From Terriglobales bacterium (GTDB lineage Bacteria > Acidobacteriota > Terriglobia > Terriglobales > Acidobacteriaceae), in assembly GCA_025936825.1 (NCBI GenBank), contig JAICSO010000001.1, positions 372,001 to 436,000 on the forward strand: 64,000 bases of DNA, in the 5' to 3' direction. The position numbers and the translations under genes were made by a program. This document shows, one piece after another, positions 35,302-43,623 of this stretch; the stretch's first letter is position 1; every line of letters begins with the position of its first letter. The notes under the pieces were generated by a model. That model did no database searches and was not told where the DNA came from. It saw nothing but the letters and a program-made list of their open reading frames with translations.

Positions 35302-37050
35302 TCAAATCAGTTCGCGCACCTCATCGGAAAGGGTCGTCAACGCAATCTTCTTACGGTTCGGTTCCCCGCGGGCTAGAGACTCAGCAAAGTGCAACGCCTG
35401 CTCGGCCTTGACCTTTGCGGGCATGGGAGGCTCAAACGGGTCTACCGACGCCTGCAGAATTGCTGGTCCAGGAGCGGCCAAGAATTCCTCAATCGCCCGT
35501 CCGCAGTCAGCCGGATCGTCTACGCTAAAGCCAACACCGCCGCACGCGTGAGCGAACGCAGCGAAGTCGATGGGATGCAGGTCAACGCCGTACTCGGGAT
35601 TGCCAAGAAAAACCATCTGCTCCCATTTGATCTGTCCCAAGGTATTGTTCTTAATAATCACTACCTTGATGGGCAGTTTGTATTTCACTGCGGTGACAAA
35701 GTCGGCCATCAGCATGGAAAAGCCGCCATCACCGACAAACGCGATGCACTGCCGTTTGGGGTAGGCGATCTGGGCGGCAATCGTATAAGGAAGACCGGGG
35801 GCCATCGTCGCCAAATTTCCGGATAGGGTGTGCAATTGCCCGCGACGCGCGAGAATGTGGCGCGCCCACCACGTGGCAATGGTTCCGCTGTCGCAGCTGA
35901 CAATGGCGTCGTCATGCAAGCGCTTGCCGAGTTCCCAGGCCACAACCTGGGGCTTCATCGGCTTGTCGGTTCGCGTAGCGCGCTTTTCCATCACTTGCCA
36001 CCAGTCCTTCATCCCAGCCTGTGCGGCTTGGAGAAAGCTTCTATCCTCTTTGCGCTTGAGCAGCGGAATGAGTTCCCGAAGTGTGTTCCGGCTATCCCCC
36101 ACCAGCCCCACTTCCACGGGATAACGAAGCCCAATGCGTTTGGGATCCAGTTCGATCTGGATTCCTTTCGCTTGCCCTGGCTTCGGCATGAATTCGATGT
36201 AGGGGAACGAACTTCCCACGATGAGCAACGTGTCGCAGTCTTCTAAAGCTTCTTGCGAGGGTTTGGTTCCGAGAAGGCCGATGCCGCCGGTGGTATATGG
36301 ACTGTCGTCAGGCACTGCAGCTTTCCCGAGTAGGGCTTTGATGATCGGGGCACCCAGCAACTCTGCCGTTTGCTCGAGTTCATCTGTAGCATCGAGAGCC
36401 CCCCGCCCGGCGAGAATCGCGACTTTCTTGCCGGAATTGAGGAGGTCCGCCGCTCGTTCGAGGTCCGCGCGGTTGGGCAAGCGAGCACTCCGAGCAGCAA
36501 CATCGGAAGTGTGATGGGGAACATTGCGCTTCGAGGCTTGCTTCTTTTTGACTTCCATTTCCTGAAAATCCACAGGAATGGTAATGTGAGCGACTCCGTG
36601 ATAGGCAAGGGCGGTGCGGCAGGCAAGGTCTGTGATGTTCTCAACGTGAGTTGGACCCATGATGCGCTCGTCGAAGACGCAAACGTCCATGAACAGTTTG
36701 TCGAGAGCGACGTCCTGCTGCGTGTAGGTGCCAATAAGATCGTGAAACTGGAGACCTGTAATCGCGAGCACCGGCTGGTTATCAAGCTTCGCGTCGTAGA
36801 GACCGTTCAAGAGGTGAATCCCGCCAGGGCCTGAAGTCGCGAGGCAGACGCCCAGCTTGCCCGTGAACTTGGCGTAACCGCACGCCATGAAGGCAGCCGC
36901 TTCCTCGTGGCGAACTTGGACGAAGCGGATCTTGTCTGCATGCGTTCGCAGCGATTCCATGACGCCGTTGATTCCATCGCCGGGCAAGCCGAAAATGACT
37001 TCCACACCCCAATCCATTAGGGTTTCCACGAGTACGTCACTTGCGTTCAT
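35302..37050 (-). CDS. Thiamine-diphosphate enzyme, pyruvate oxidase/dehydrogenase (quinone) type
   Basis: 582 residues with the three-domain POX/ALS fold: N-terminal PYR domain (WGVEVIFGLPGDGINGVME; catalytic Glu in QVRHEEAAAFMA; TSGPGGIHLLNGLYDA), central FAD-type domain (KKVAILAGRGALDA; GSSFPYIEFMP) and C-terminal PP domain with the metal/TPP motif GDGGFSMLMADFVTAVKYKLPIKVVIIKNN. The length and YGVDLHPIDFAAFAHACG loop favour a pyruvate:quinone oxidoreductase (PoxB-like) over acetolactate synthase. It would convert pyruvate to acetate and CO2 at the membrane. It is divergent from the enolase-superfamily gene. Confidence 0.8.
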   Translation of the reverse strand: MNASDVLVETLMDWGVEVIFGLPGDGINGVMESLRTHADKIRFVQVRHEEAAAFMACGYAKFTGKLGVCLATSGPGGIHLLNGLYDAKLDNQPVLAITGLQFHDLIGTYTQQDVALDKLFMDVCVFDERIMGPTHVENITDLACRTALAYHGVAHITIPVDFQEMEVKKKQASKRNVPHHTSDVAARSARLPNRADLERAADLLNSGKKVAILAGRGALDATDELEQTAELLGAPIIKALLGKAAVPDDSPYTTGGIGLLGTKPSQEALEDCDTLLIVGSSFPYIEFMPKPGQAKGIQIELDPKRIGLRYPVEVGLVGDSRNTLRELIPLLKRKEDRSFLQAAQAGMKDWWQVMEKRATRTDKPMKPQVVAWELGKRLHDDAIVSCDSGTIATWWARHILARRGQLHTLSGNLATMAPGLPYTIAAQIAYPKRQCIAFVGDGGFSMLMADFVTAVKYKLPIKVVIIKNNTLGQIKWEQMVFLGNPEYGVDLHPIDFAAFAHACGGVGFSVDDPADCGRAIEEFLAAPGPAILQASVDPFEPPMPAKVKAEQALHFAESLARGEPNRKKIALTTLSDEVRELI

Positions 37051-37314
37051 TCGAAATCCTCCGCGCAGCCAGAATGTCGTATTTCAGATGCGCAGGACGG
37101 ACATGCAGTGGGTATGACTGCAGAATGTCAGGGTGAATACGAGAGCAGGCCTCGGTTGTTCAGTTGATGTCGCAGGATTCATCTTGGAGAATTTTCCTAT
37201 TTCCAGCCTACCCTTCGGGTGGAGCGAGTCATCTTTAAAGAGTAGGTCCGACGACACTGCCCTGTTGCCGCAGCGGCAGCAGCAACTTGCAAGTCAGCTG
37301 AAGGAGTTCTCGCC

Positions 37315-38409
37315 ACGCTCTCGCGCATCTCGATCGACCGTCTTGAAGTACGTGAGTACACGATACCGACTGATTTCCCGGAATCTGACGGTACTTTGGA
37401 ATGGGACTCCACAACACTGGTGGTGGTGCATGCGTTTGCCGGGAACGAGATCGGCCTCGGATACACCTACGCGGATTCAGCAACCGCCACGCTGATTCAC
37501 AAACTCCTGGCAAACGTGGTTGCAGGGCAGGATGCCATGTCGCCAGTGGCTTGTTGGAACCAGATGGCGCGGCGTATTCGCAACCTGGGTCGGCCAGGAA
37601 TCGCATCGATGGCCATTTCGGCGGTCGATGTGGCGCTGTGGGATTTGAAAGCGCATCTACTCAACCTTCCGCTGGTTACTCTTCTGGGTGCCGTGCGCGA
37701 CTCGGTTTCAATCTACGGCAGTGGTGGGTTTACGTCGTATTCAGATGAGCAACTTCGAAATCAGTTTGGTGGTTGGGTGGAGCAAGGGATTTCACGCGTA
37801 AAGATGAAGATTGGCCGCGACGCGAACGCGGATCTACACAGAGTCGCTGTGGCAAGGGACACTATTGGCCCAAGCGCAGAACTCTTCGTCGATGCGAATG
37901 GTGCTTATAGCCGCAAGCAGGCACTGGCGCAAGCCGAAAAGTTTGCGGACAGTGGCGTGAGTTGGTTCGAGGAACCCGTATCGTCAGACGATCTGGAAGG
38001 ATTGAGATTGCTGCGCGATCGCGCGCCTGCCGGAATAGATATCGCTGCCGGAGAGTACGGATACGATTCGTGGTATTTCCGTCGTATGTTGGACGCAGGT
38101 GCGGTCGACGTACTTCAAGCCGACGCAACGCGCTGCGGAGGAATCACCGGATTTCGGCAAGCTGCGGCTCTTTGCGAAGCCCACCATGTCCCACTCTCGG
38201 CCCACACCGCGCCAACCATCCACATGCACTTAGGTTGTGCAGCAATCCCGCTGCGACACTTGGAATATTTTCACGACCACGTGCGGATAGAAAAGATGTT
38301 TTTCGATGGCGTCTCCATGCCTATAGCGGGTGAACTTTCACCCAACCTGCGGCGGCCAGGCATGGGAATTGAGTTTAGGCAAATTGATGCACACCGCTTT
38401 GCAGCATAA
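37315..38409 (+). CDS. Enolase-superfamily (mandelate racemase-like) enzyme with apparent ACG start
   Basis: 364 residues if read from ACG 37315. The catalytic set of the mandelate racemase group is intact: KMK (K163, K165), metal ligands D193 (LFVDANGA), E219 (FEEP) and E247 (AAGEYG), D270 and H297 (SAHTAP). The conserved N-terminal strand (ISIDRLEVREYTIPTDFPES) is encoded upstream of the first standard start (TTG 37396). Between the TAG at 37243 and 37396 this frame has no ATG, GTG or TTG, but AAGGAG (37301-37306) sits 8 bases before ACG 37315. So ACG is either a rare start or a mutated or misread ATG. It probably dehydrates or epimerises a sugar acid. It ends 20 bases before the FAD/Fe-S oxidoreductase. 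Confidence 0.78.
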   Translation, partial: TLSRISIDRLEVREYTIPTDFPESDGTLEWDSTTLVVVHAFAGNEIGLGYTYADSATATLIHKLLANVVAGQDAMSPVACWNQMARRIRNLGRPGIASMAISAVDVALWDLKAHLLNLPLVTLLGAVRDSVSIYGSGGFTSYSDEQLRNQFGGWVEQGISRVKMKIGRDANADLHRVAVARDTIGPSAELFVDANGAYSRKQALAQAEKFADSGVSWFEEPVSSDDLEGLRLLRDRAPAGIDIAAGEYGYDSWYFRRMLDAGAVDVLQADATRCGGITGFRQAAALCEAHHVPLSAHTAPTIHMHLGCAAIPLRHLEYFHDHVRIEKMFFDGVSMPIAGELSPNLRRPGMGIEFRQIDAHRFAA

Positions 38410-38429
38410 GGGATAAACGGAGGGGACAG

Positions 38430-41400
38430 ATGTCCGCGAGCCGAGTTCCACTGGTAGCACCTGACAGCCTGAAACAATCCTGGAAGAACAACTCGCGGAA
38501 TATTGATGCCTCCGCCCTTGAAGGGGAACTTCGGCGCGTTGTGGCAGGTGAAGTTCGTTTTGACGCGGGCAGCAAAGCACTATATGCCACGGATGGTTCG
38601 AATTATCGGCAGGTGCCGATTGGTGTGGTCATTCCAAAATCGAGACAGGATGTAATCGAAACTGTCGCGGCCTGTCGGAAGTTCGGTGCCCCCTTGTTAT
38701 CGCGCGGTGGAGGAACGAGCCTGGCGGGGCAGTGCTGCAACGTGGCGGTCGTCATTGACTGGTCGAAGTATCTTCATAATGTCCTCGCACTTGACCCCGA
38801 GCACAAACATGCGCGCGTCCAACCCGGAACGATTTGCGATACTCTGCGCAACGCGGCGAAACCTTACACGCTGACCTGGGGCCCCGATCCAGCGACGCAT
38901 GACCACTGCACGTTTGGCGGGATGTTGGGCAACAACTCCTGCGGCGTTCATGCGCAGATGAATGGCAAGGCTGACAATAACCTGCTGTCGATGGACATTC
39001 TTCTTTACGACGGCACCCAAATGACAGTCGGCTGGATGGATGAGGAACTGTTAAACGCGAAGATCGCAGGCAGCGGCCGCGAAGCAAAGATCTATGCACA
39101 ATTGAAATCATTACGCGACCGTTATGGCAAGCTGGTGCGTGAGCGATACCCACGCATCCCGCGACGCGTCTCGGGTTACAATCTGGATCAACTCCTGCCG
39201 GGAGAGGACGGTCGCTTCAACGTTGCGAGAGCACTTGTGGGTACCGAGAGCACGTGCGTTACCATCCTCGAAGCTGAAGTCGAGCTTATCTATAGCCATC
39301 CCAGGCGGGTGTTGCTGGTGCTTGGCTACCCAAGTATCTACGACGCCGGCGATCATGTTCCCAAATTGCTTGAGTACAAGCCCATCGGATTTGAGGGACT
39401 CGACAATTTTCTAATCGAAAACGTGAAGAAGAAAGGAATGCCGCAAGCGCAGGACCTGTCCGTGCTTCCGGACGGAAAAGGATGGCTGATTGTTGAATTC
39501 GGAGCCGGCACAACGGAAGAAGCGGAGCAACAGGCGCGCGCGGCGATGTCGGCATTGGAAGGCGCCGGGGCGCCATCGATGAAGTTGTGTGTCGATGAAA
39601 GCGAGCAGCAAGAAATATGGGACGTCCGCGAGGCGGGCTTAGGCGCGACAGCATTCGTTCCGGGTGAGCCGCTGACGTGGGAAGGTTGGGAAGATTCGGC
39701 AGTGGCGCCGGAAAAGGTTGGCGACTATCTCCGCGACTTGTGCGCGCTCTACGAAAAGTACGAATACCGCTCCGCTCTTTATGGACACTTCGGACAGGGG
39801 TGCATCCATTGCCGTATCAACTTCGACCTGCTGAGCGAGCCGGGGATCCGCAAGTGGCGCGCCTTTATGGAAGAAGCGACCGACCTGGTTACAAGCTATG
39901 GCGGTTCAATCTCCGGCGAGCATGGCGACGGACAATCCAAAGCCGAGTTTCTCTACAAGATGTTTGGACCGGAATTGATTGAAGCCTTCCGTGAATTCAA
40001 GTCCATCTGGGACCCTGATTGGAAGATGAATCCCGGCAAGGTGGTTGAGCCCTATCGCATCGATGAAAATCTGCGTCTGGGAGCGGGTTATCACCCATGG
40101 GATCCGCCGACTTATTTCCAATTTCCAGAGGATCACGGGAGCTTCGCCCATGCGGCCCTGCGCTGTGTGGGAGTAGGTAAGTGCCGGCGGGAGAATGGGG
40201 AAGGTACGCAGGACACCATGTGTCCGAGTTACATGGTCACTCGAGAGGAAATGCATTCCACGCGCGGCCGGACACACCTACTGTGGGAAATGATGCACGG
40301 CGACGTGATCCGCAATGGCTGGCGCGACGAACACGTTAAGGAAGCACTGGACCTTTGTCTCGCGTGCAAAGGCTGCAAAGGAGATTGCCCGGTCAATGTC
40401 GACATGGCGACGTACAAGGCGGAGTTCCTCGCACACTACTGGAAAGGGCGAGTGCGTCCGGTCTACGCCTATGCGTTCGGATGGGTCGACAAATGGGCAC
40501 GGCTGGCGTCGATAGCACCGGGGTTCGCCAATCTGTTTACTCAATTACCCGGACTGCGGAATGTCGCGAAGCTGGCGGCCGGTGTTCCGCAACAAAGAGA
40601 GATTCCAGCGTTTGCCCCAGAAACTTTTAAGGCGTGGTTTCGAAAGCGAAAACCTCGACCCGGCACTCGACAGAAAGTGCTCTTGTGGGCCGACACATTC
40701 AACAACTACTTCATGCCGGAAACAGCGCAGGCGGCGGTGGAAGTTCTGGAAAACGCCGGTTTTGAAGTTGTAGTCCTGCCCCAGCACCTTTGCTGCGGCA
40801 GACCGCTCTATGACTATGGGTTTCTCGACATGGCTCGGGCTTATCTGCAGCGTAACCTGACAGCTATTTCCCCTTACATCTCGGCAGACGTTCCCATGGT
40901 TGTTTTGGAGCCGAGTTGCTGCTCAGTCTTTCGCGATGAACTTCATAACTGGTTTCCGAAATCGAGCACAGCGAAGCAGGTGGCGGACAACACTTTTACG
41001 TTGTCGGAGTTTCTTGACAAGAAAGTTCCCGGGTACCGGCCACCCGCTATCAAACGCAAAGCGATTGTGCAGGGGCACTGCCATCACAAGGCAGTGATGC
41101 ACATGAAGGAAGAGAAATCGCTGATGGACAAAATGCAGCTTGATTATCGTGTTTTGGAATCGGGTTGCTGCGGAATGGCAGGGGCCTTTGGCTATGAGAA
41201 GGACAAGTATGAAGTATCCATAGCCTGTGGGGAGCGTTCGCTGCTGCCCGAGGTTCGAAAAGCCGGACTGTCAACTTTCATTGTGGCCGATGGTTTCAGT
41301 TGCAAAGAGCAGATCGCGCAGGACACCAATCGTCACGCTCTCCACCTCGCAGAGGTCCTCAGCCTCGGGCTCGATAATGGCGGTTCACAAGTTCCGCAGA

Positions 41401-41531
41401 TGTTTCCAGAGAGCACCTCGGTAGAGAAACGCAAGCGTAAACTGAAGAAGTCGATGGTGCGGGCCGCAATGGTGATTGGCTTCGCACTCGGGGCGTTGAC
41501 GCTGATATCGCTAAAGCACAGGGAGGCGTAG
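38430..41531 (+). CDS. FAD-linked oxidase / Fe-S D-lactate dehydrogenase-type fusion (GlcD-GlcF-like) with C-terminal membrane tail
   Basis: 1033 residues. The N-terminal half is a FAD_binding_4/oxidase domain (LLSRGGGTSLAGQCCNVAVVID; FGGMLGNNSCGVHAQMNGK; GSISGEHGDGQSKAEFLYKMFG). The C-terminal half has cysteine clusters for [4Fe-4S] (CVGVGKCRRE...MCPSY and CLACKGCKGDCPVNVD) and two CCG domains (HLCCGRPLYD, EPSCCSVFRD, GHCHHKAVM, SGCCGMAGAFGYE). This is the FAD/Fe-S arrangement of respiratory 2-hydroxy-acid dehydrogenases such as D-lactate oxidase. The last about 30 residues add a hydrophobic helix (MVIGFALGALTLISL), which would anchor it in the membrane. A Shine-Dalgarno GGAGGGG precedes ATG 38430. 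Confidence 0.87.
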   Translation: MSASRVPLVAPDSLKQSWKNNSRNIDASALEGELRRVVAGEVRFDAGSKALYATDGSNYRQVPIGVVIPKSRQDVIETVAACRKFGAPLLSRGGGTSLAGQCCNVAVVIDWSKYLHNVLALDPEHKHARVQPGTICDTLRNAAKPYTLTWGPDPATHDHCTFGGMLGNNSCGVHAQMNGKADNNLLSMDILLYDGTQMTVGWMDEELLNAKIAGSGREAKIYAQLKSLRDRYGKLVRERYPRIPRRVSGYNLDQLLPGEDGRFNVARALVGTESTCVTILEAEVELIYSHPRRVLLVLGYPSIYDAGDHVPKLLEYKPIGFEGLDNFLIENVKKKGMPQAQDLSVLPDGKGWLIVEFGAGTTEEAEQQARAAMSALEGAGAPSMKLCVDESEQQEIWDVREAGLGATAFVPGEPLTWEGWEDSAVAPEKVGDYLRDLCALYEKYEYRSALYGHFGQGCIHCRINFDLLSEPGIRKWRAFMEEATDLVTSYGGSISGEHGDGQSKAEFLYKMFGPELIEAFREFKSIWDPDWKMNPGKVVEPYRIDENLRLGAGYHPWDPPTYFQFPEDHGSFAHAALRCVGVGKCRRENGEGTQDTMCPSYMVTREEMHSTRGRTHLLWEMMHGDVIRNGWRDEHVKEALDLCLACKGCKGDCPVNVDMATYKAEFLAHYWKGRVRPVYAYAFGWVDKWARLASIAPGFANLFTQLPGLRNVAKLAAGVPQQREIPAFAPETFKAWFRKRKPRPGTRQKVLLWADTFNNYFMPETAQAAVEVLENAGFEVVVLPQHLCCGRPLYDYGFLDMARAYLQRNLTAISPYISADVPMVVLEPSCCSVFRDELHNWFPKSSTAKQVADNTFTLSEFLDKKVPGYRPPAIKRKAIVQGHCHHKAVMHMKEEKSLMDKMQLDYRVLESGCCGMAGAFGYEKDKYEVSIACGERSLLPEVRKAGLSTFIVADGFSCKEQIAQDTNRHALHLAEVLSLGLDNGGSQVPQMFPESTSVEKRKRKLKKSMVRAAMVIGFALGALTLISLKHREA

Positions 41532-41649
41532 CCGATCCCGCGCGTTCGTTGCACATCCAAAAGAGGCACATGCGCGCACAAACGCGTGCCGTCCATCCAA
41601 GAGTTCTGCGTGCTAAACTGCCTGCACTTCAAAGTAGAGCGCTTTCCAG

Positions 41650-41985
41650 ATGGATAACGTTACTCTGATCAGAGTGGTCGCGGGAGTTCTGGCAGCCGGG
41701 GTCTTTCTTCTGCCCTTATATGTTTTACCCACCATCCTGGGTTGGAGGAAAAAGCAACGGATACCGATTTTGTTAGTGAACCTGCTTTTGGGGTGGACCG
41801 TGGTTGGCTGGGTTGGAGCGCTGATCTGGGCGCTCGCCGACACCCCCATGCAATTAAGTCAGCCCGGCGCCGTCGCGGCATTTTGTCCAAACTGTGGAGG
41901 GCACATGCCGGCTGGCGGCCATTTCTGTTCCATGTGTGGACATTCTGCAACCGAAGCCGTGAAAGCTCAGACCACAGCTTCATAG
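41650..41985 (+). CDS. Superinfection immunity-like membrane protein with zinc ribbon
   Basis: 111 residues: a helix at about 5-28, YVLPTILGWRKKQRIPILLVNLLLGWTVVGWVGALIWAL, which is the signature of the Imm_superinfect family (phage superinfection immunity proteins of the T4 Imm type), and a C-terminal zinc ribbon CPNCGGHMPAGGHFCSMCG. In bacteria such proteins occur widely outside prophages, so a phage role should not be assumed. It is probably a small inner-membrane protein with a cytosolic metal-binding tail. No phage genes are nearby. Confidence 0.8.
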   Translation: MDNVTLIRVVAGVLAAGVFLLPLYVLPTILGWRKKQRIPILLVNLLLGWTVVGWVGALIWALADTPMQLSQPGAVAAFCPNCGGHMPAGGHFCSMCGHSATEAVKAQTTAS

Positions 41986-42027
41986 CGCAGCCCCGAAGGG
42001 CTGCGCATCTGAAACCTTGCTGCAAAA

Positions 42028-42672
42028 CTACTCAATCACTATTACGGCGATCCGCATCCCCGGATGATACGCGTCGTAAAGGTAGTACTGATCATCGACG
42101 TCGTCGTAATCGATGTAGCAGTCATCGGAGTACGCCCAGTCAACAGGCCAGGCGTCGATTAACTGAAATGAATAGCCGCCGTACAGGATGACAGGCTGGC
42201 GCTGGTTGTAGATTCTGTCGCGATCCACGTGGAAATGATGTTCGCGTCCGAAGCTGGCGCGGAACCGCTCCTGCGGAATGCGAGCTCCGTGACCTCGTTC
42301 GTGCATTGGTCGCTGATTGCCTTGTTGCGCGTACCCGCCATTGTGCTGCCCCTGGTACGTGCCTGAAGGGCGCGCTTCTTCGTGATTGTCACGACGATCG
42401 TTGTTCTGACGGTTCTCATTTTGGCGGGCGTCGCGGTCATTCGGACGCTGCTCCCTTTGTTCTGGACGTGCTTCTCTTTGGTCACGCCTGGTTTGGTCCT
42501 GATCCATTGCGCGGCCTTGATCACGATCCTTGTCTTTGTCTTTACCCTGGGCTTGATCTCTGTCCCTGTCGCGCGCTTGTTGAGAGTGGTCGTCGGCCTG
42601 CGGAAACGCAGGCACAGACATAACCATGAACATGAACAGGAGCGCCGCTGTAAAAGCAGCAAAATATCTCAT
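42028..42672 (-). CDS. Secreted low-complexity Asp/Arg/Gln-rich protein with conserved C-terminus
   Basis: 214 residues. Signal peptide (MRYFAAFTAALLFMFMVMSVPAFPQA), then about 90 residues of repeated Arg/Asp/Gln/Lys words (RDRDQAQGKDKDKDRDQ) that should be disordered, followed by a structured C-terminus (FGREHHFHVDRDRIYNQRQPVILYGGYSFQLIDAWP; YSDDCYIDYDDVDDQYYLYDAYHPGMRIAVIVIE). I recognise no characterised family. The acidic C-terminus is envelope-like. An AAGGAG-like site (AGGAGAAT) precedes the ATG at 42672. Confidence 0.65.
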   Translation of the reverse strand: MRYFAAFTAALLFMFMVMSVPAFPQADDHSQQARDRDRDQAQGKDKDKDRDQGRAMDQDQTRRDQREARPEQREQRPNDRDARQNENRQNNDRRDNHEEARPSGTYQGQHNGGYAQQGNQRPMHERGHGARIPQERFRASFGREHHFHVDRDRIYNQRQPVILYGGYSFQLIDAWPVDWAYSDDCYIDYDDVDDQYYLYDAYHPGMRIAVIVIE

Positions 42673-42863
42673 GGGATTCTCCTTTATTTCCCAGCATTCG
42701 TTTCACAAAATTCGACCCGCCTCTCGGATGAAAGAGCAGCATTGTGGGATGCTCTATGCGCAGTTCCTTAGGGTGAATTCGGTAGACGCGGAACCATGGG
42801 CGCGGTATTGAGAATCTTGGTTTGGCGGCCCGGAGCGACAATTCCCACGAGCAGCGCAGAGCC

Positions 42864-43418
42864 CTACGGGTTTGAGGACAGCGCGGGCTTGTAAAGCTCG
42901 TCGCTACCCACGTCAAAGACGCGGTTTAGGCGGGCGCGAAAATTTTCAAAGGCAATTTGCGCCGACAATTCCATGAGCTGCTCTTCGGGAAACTGGGCAC
43001 GCAAACGACCATAAAGTTCGTCGGAAATATTTGCGGGGGTTGCGACCATGGCGTCGGCTAGGTCGACGACGAGACGTTCGGTGTCAGTGAGGATGCTGAG
43101 ATTGCCTCCACACACTGCCAATAGCTTTTCATCGCTCAGCCCAGCTTTTCTGCCCACGGCAGAATTGATATCTACTCAAAAGGGACAACCAATGCGCGAC
43201 GCTGTCCTCACCTTCGCAAGTTGCGAGTAGCGTAAGGAGACCCGGCGCTTGCGCGAGAGGCCTGCCTCCATGGCGATAGTTCCCCAGATCATTCCGGGCA
43301 AACGCATTTGCATCTTGGCCGGCGTGAGTTCTTTTCCAAACATCTTGCGCATTACGCGGTAGAACCAGCGTAAATGCCAAGGGGCTTCATGCTTCTCAAT
43401 CGGGGTCAGACGGGCCAC
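42864..43418 (-). CDS. Candidate selenoprotein: AhpD/carboxymuconolactone decarboxylase-like CxxU protein
   Basis: 184 residues if the in-frame TGA at 43176-43178 is read as selenocysteine. Start GTG 43418 has GAGG 9 bases upstream. The frame reads HLRWFYRVMRKMFGKELTPAK, LPGMIWGTIAMEAGLSRKRR, then KVRTASRIGCPF-TGA-VDINSAVGRKAGLSDEKLLAVCGGN and LIDLADAM-type sequence to the stop at 42864, in a single uninterrupted frame apart from the TGA. The TGA falls at the second cysteine of the family motif C-x-x-C (C78-P-F-U81), which is the redox pair of AhpD-type peroxidase partners. A SECIS-like hairpin follows (see 43148-43164). Without Sec the frame would end at residue 80. Enzymes of this fold act as thiol peroxidase/disulfide components. 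Genome-wide selA/B/C/D would decide it. Confidence 0.75.
43148..43164 (-). promoter_or_regulatory. Candidate bacterial SECIS hairpin downstream of the in-frame TGA
   Basis: On the minus strand the arm TTCTGCC (43164-43158) pairs perfectly with GGCAGAA (43154-43148) around a GTG triloop (43157-43155). The apical loop begins 18 bases after the TGA (43178-43176) and starts with G. Bacterial SECIS elements are known to need a stem with a 3-14 base loop, a G among the first two loop bases, and 16-37 bases between UGA and loop. All three are met. Confidence 0.65.
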
Positions 43419-43623
43419 GGTTCAACCTCGCGAGTGACTAACATATATCGATGAGAGAAACCGGTAAGAAGAAGTATGACGGCTGTTCTGATTTCGTAAC
43501 AAAAATGAAGTAGTAAACAGCTAGGGAAGATCTGTGCTCCAGACTGGCTGCAAAGCCGGCGAGAGCAGTCTGCGATTCTTGTCCACATGGGTAGAACGCT
43601 CCGCCCATTCCAGTGGGGTGGCA

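Noticed and set aside
37133-37495. Open frame covering the upstream part of the enolase-superfamily gene
   Set aside because: Its protein shows no family similarity; the conserved N-terminus is in the other frame from ACG 37315.
43176-43418. Reading the 80-residue N-terminal piece and the 97-residue C-terminal piece as two separate genes or a plain pseudogene
   Set aside because: Both are in the same frame, separated only by a TGA at the redox cysteine position and followed by a SECIS-like hairpin, so one selenoprotein explains them better. A pseudogene stays possible.
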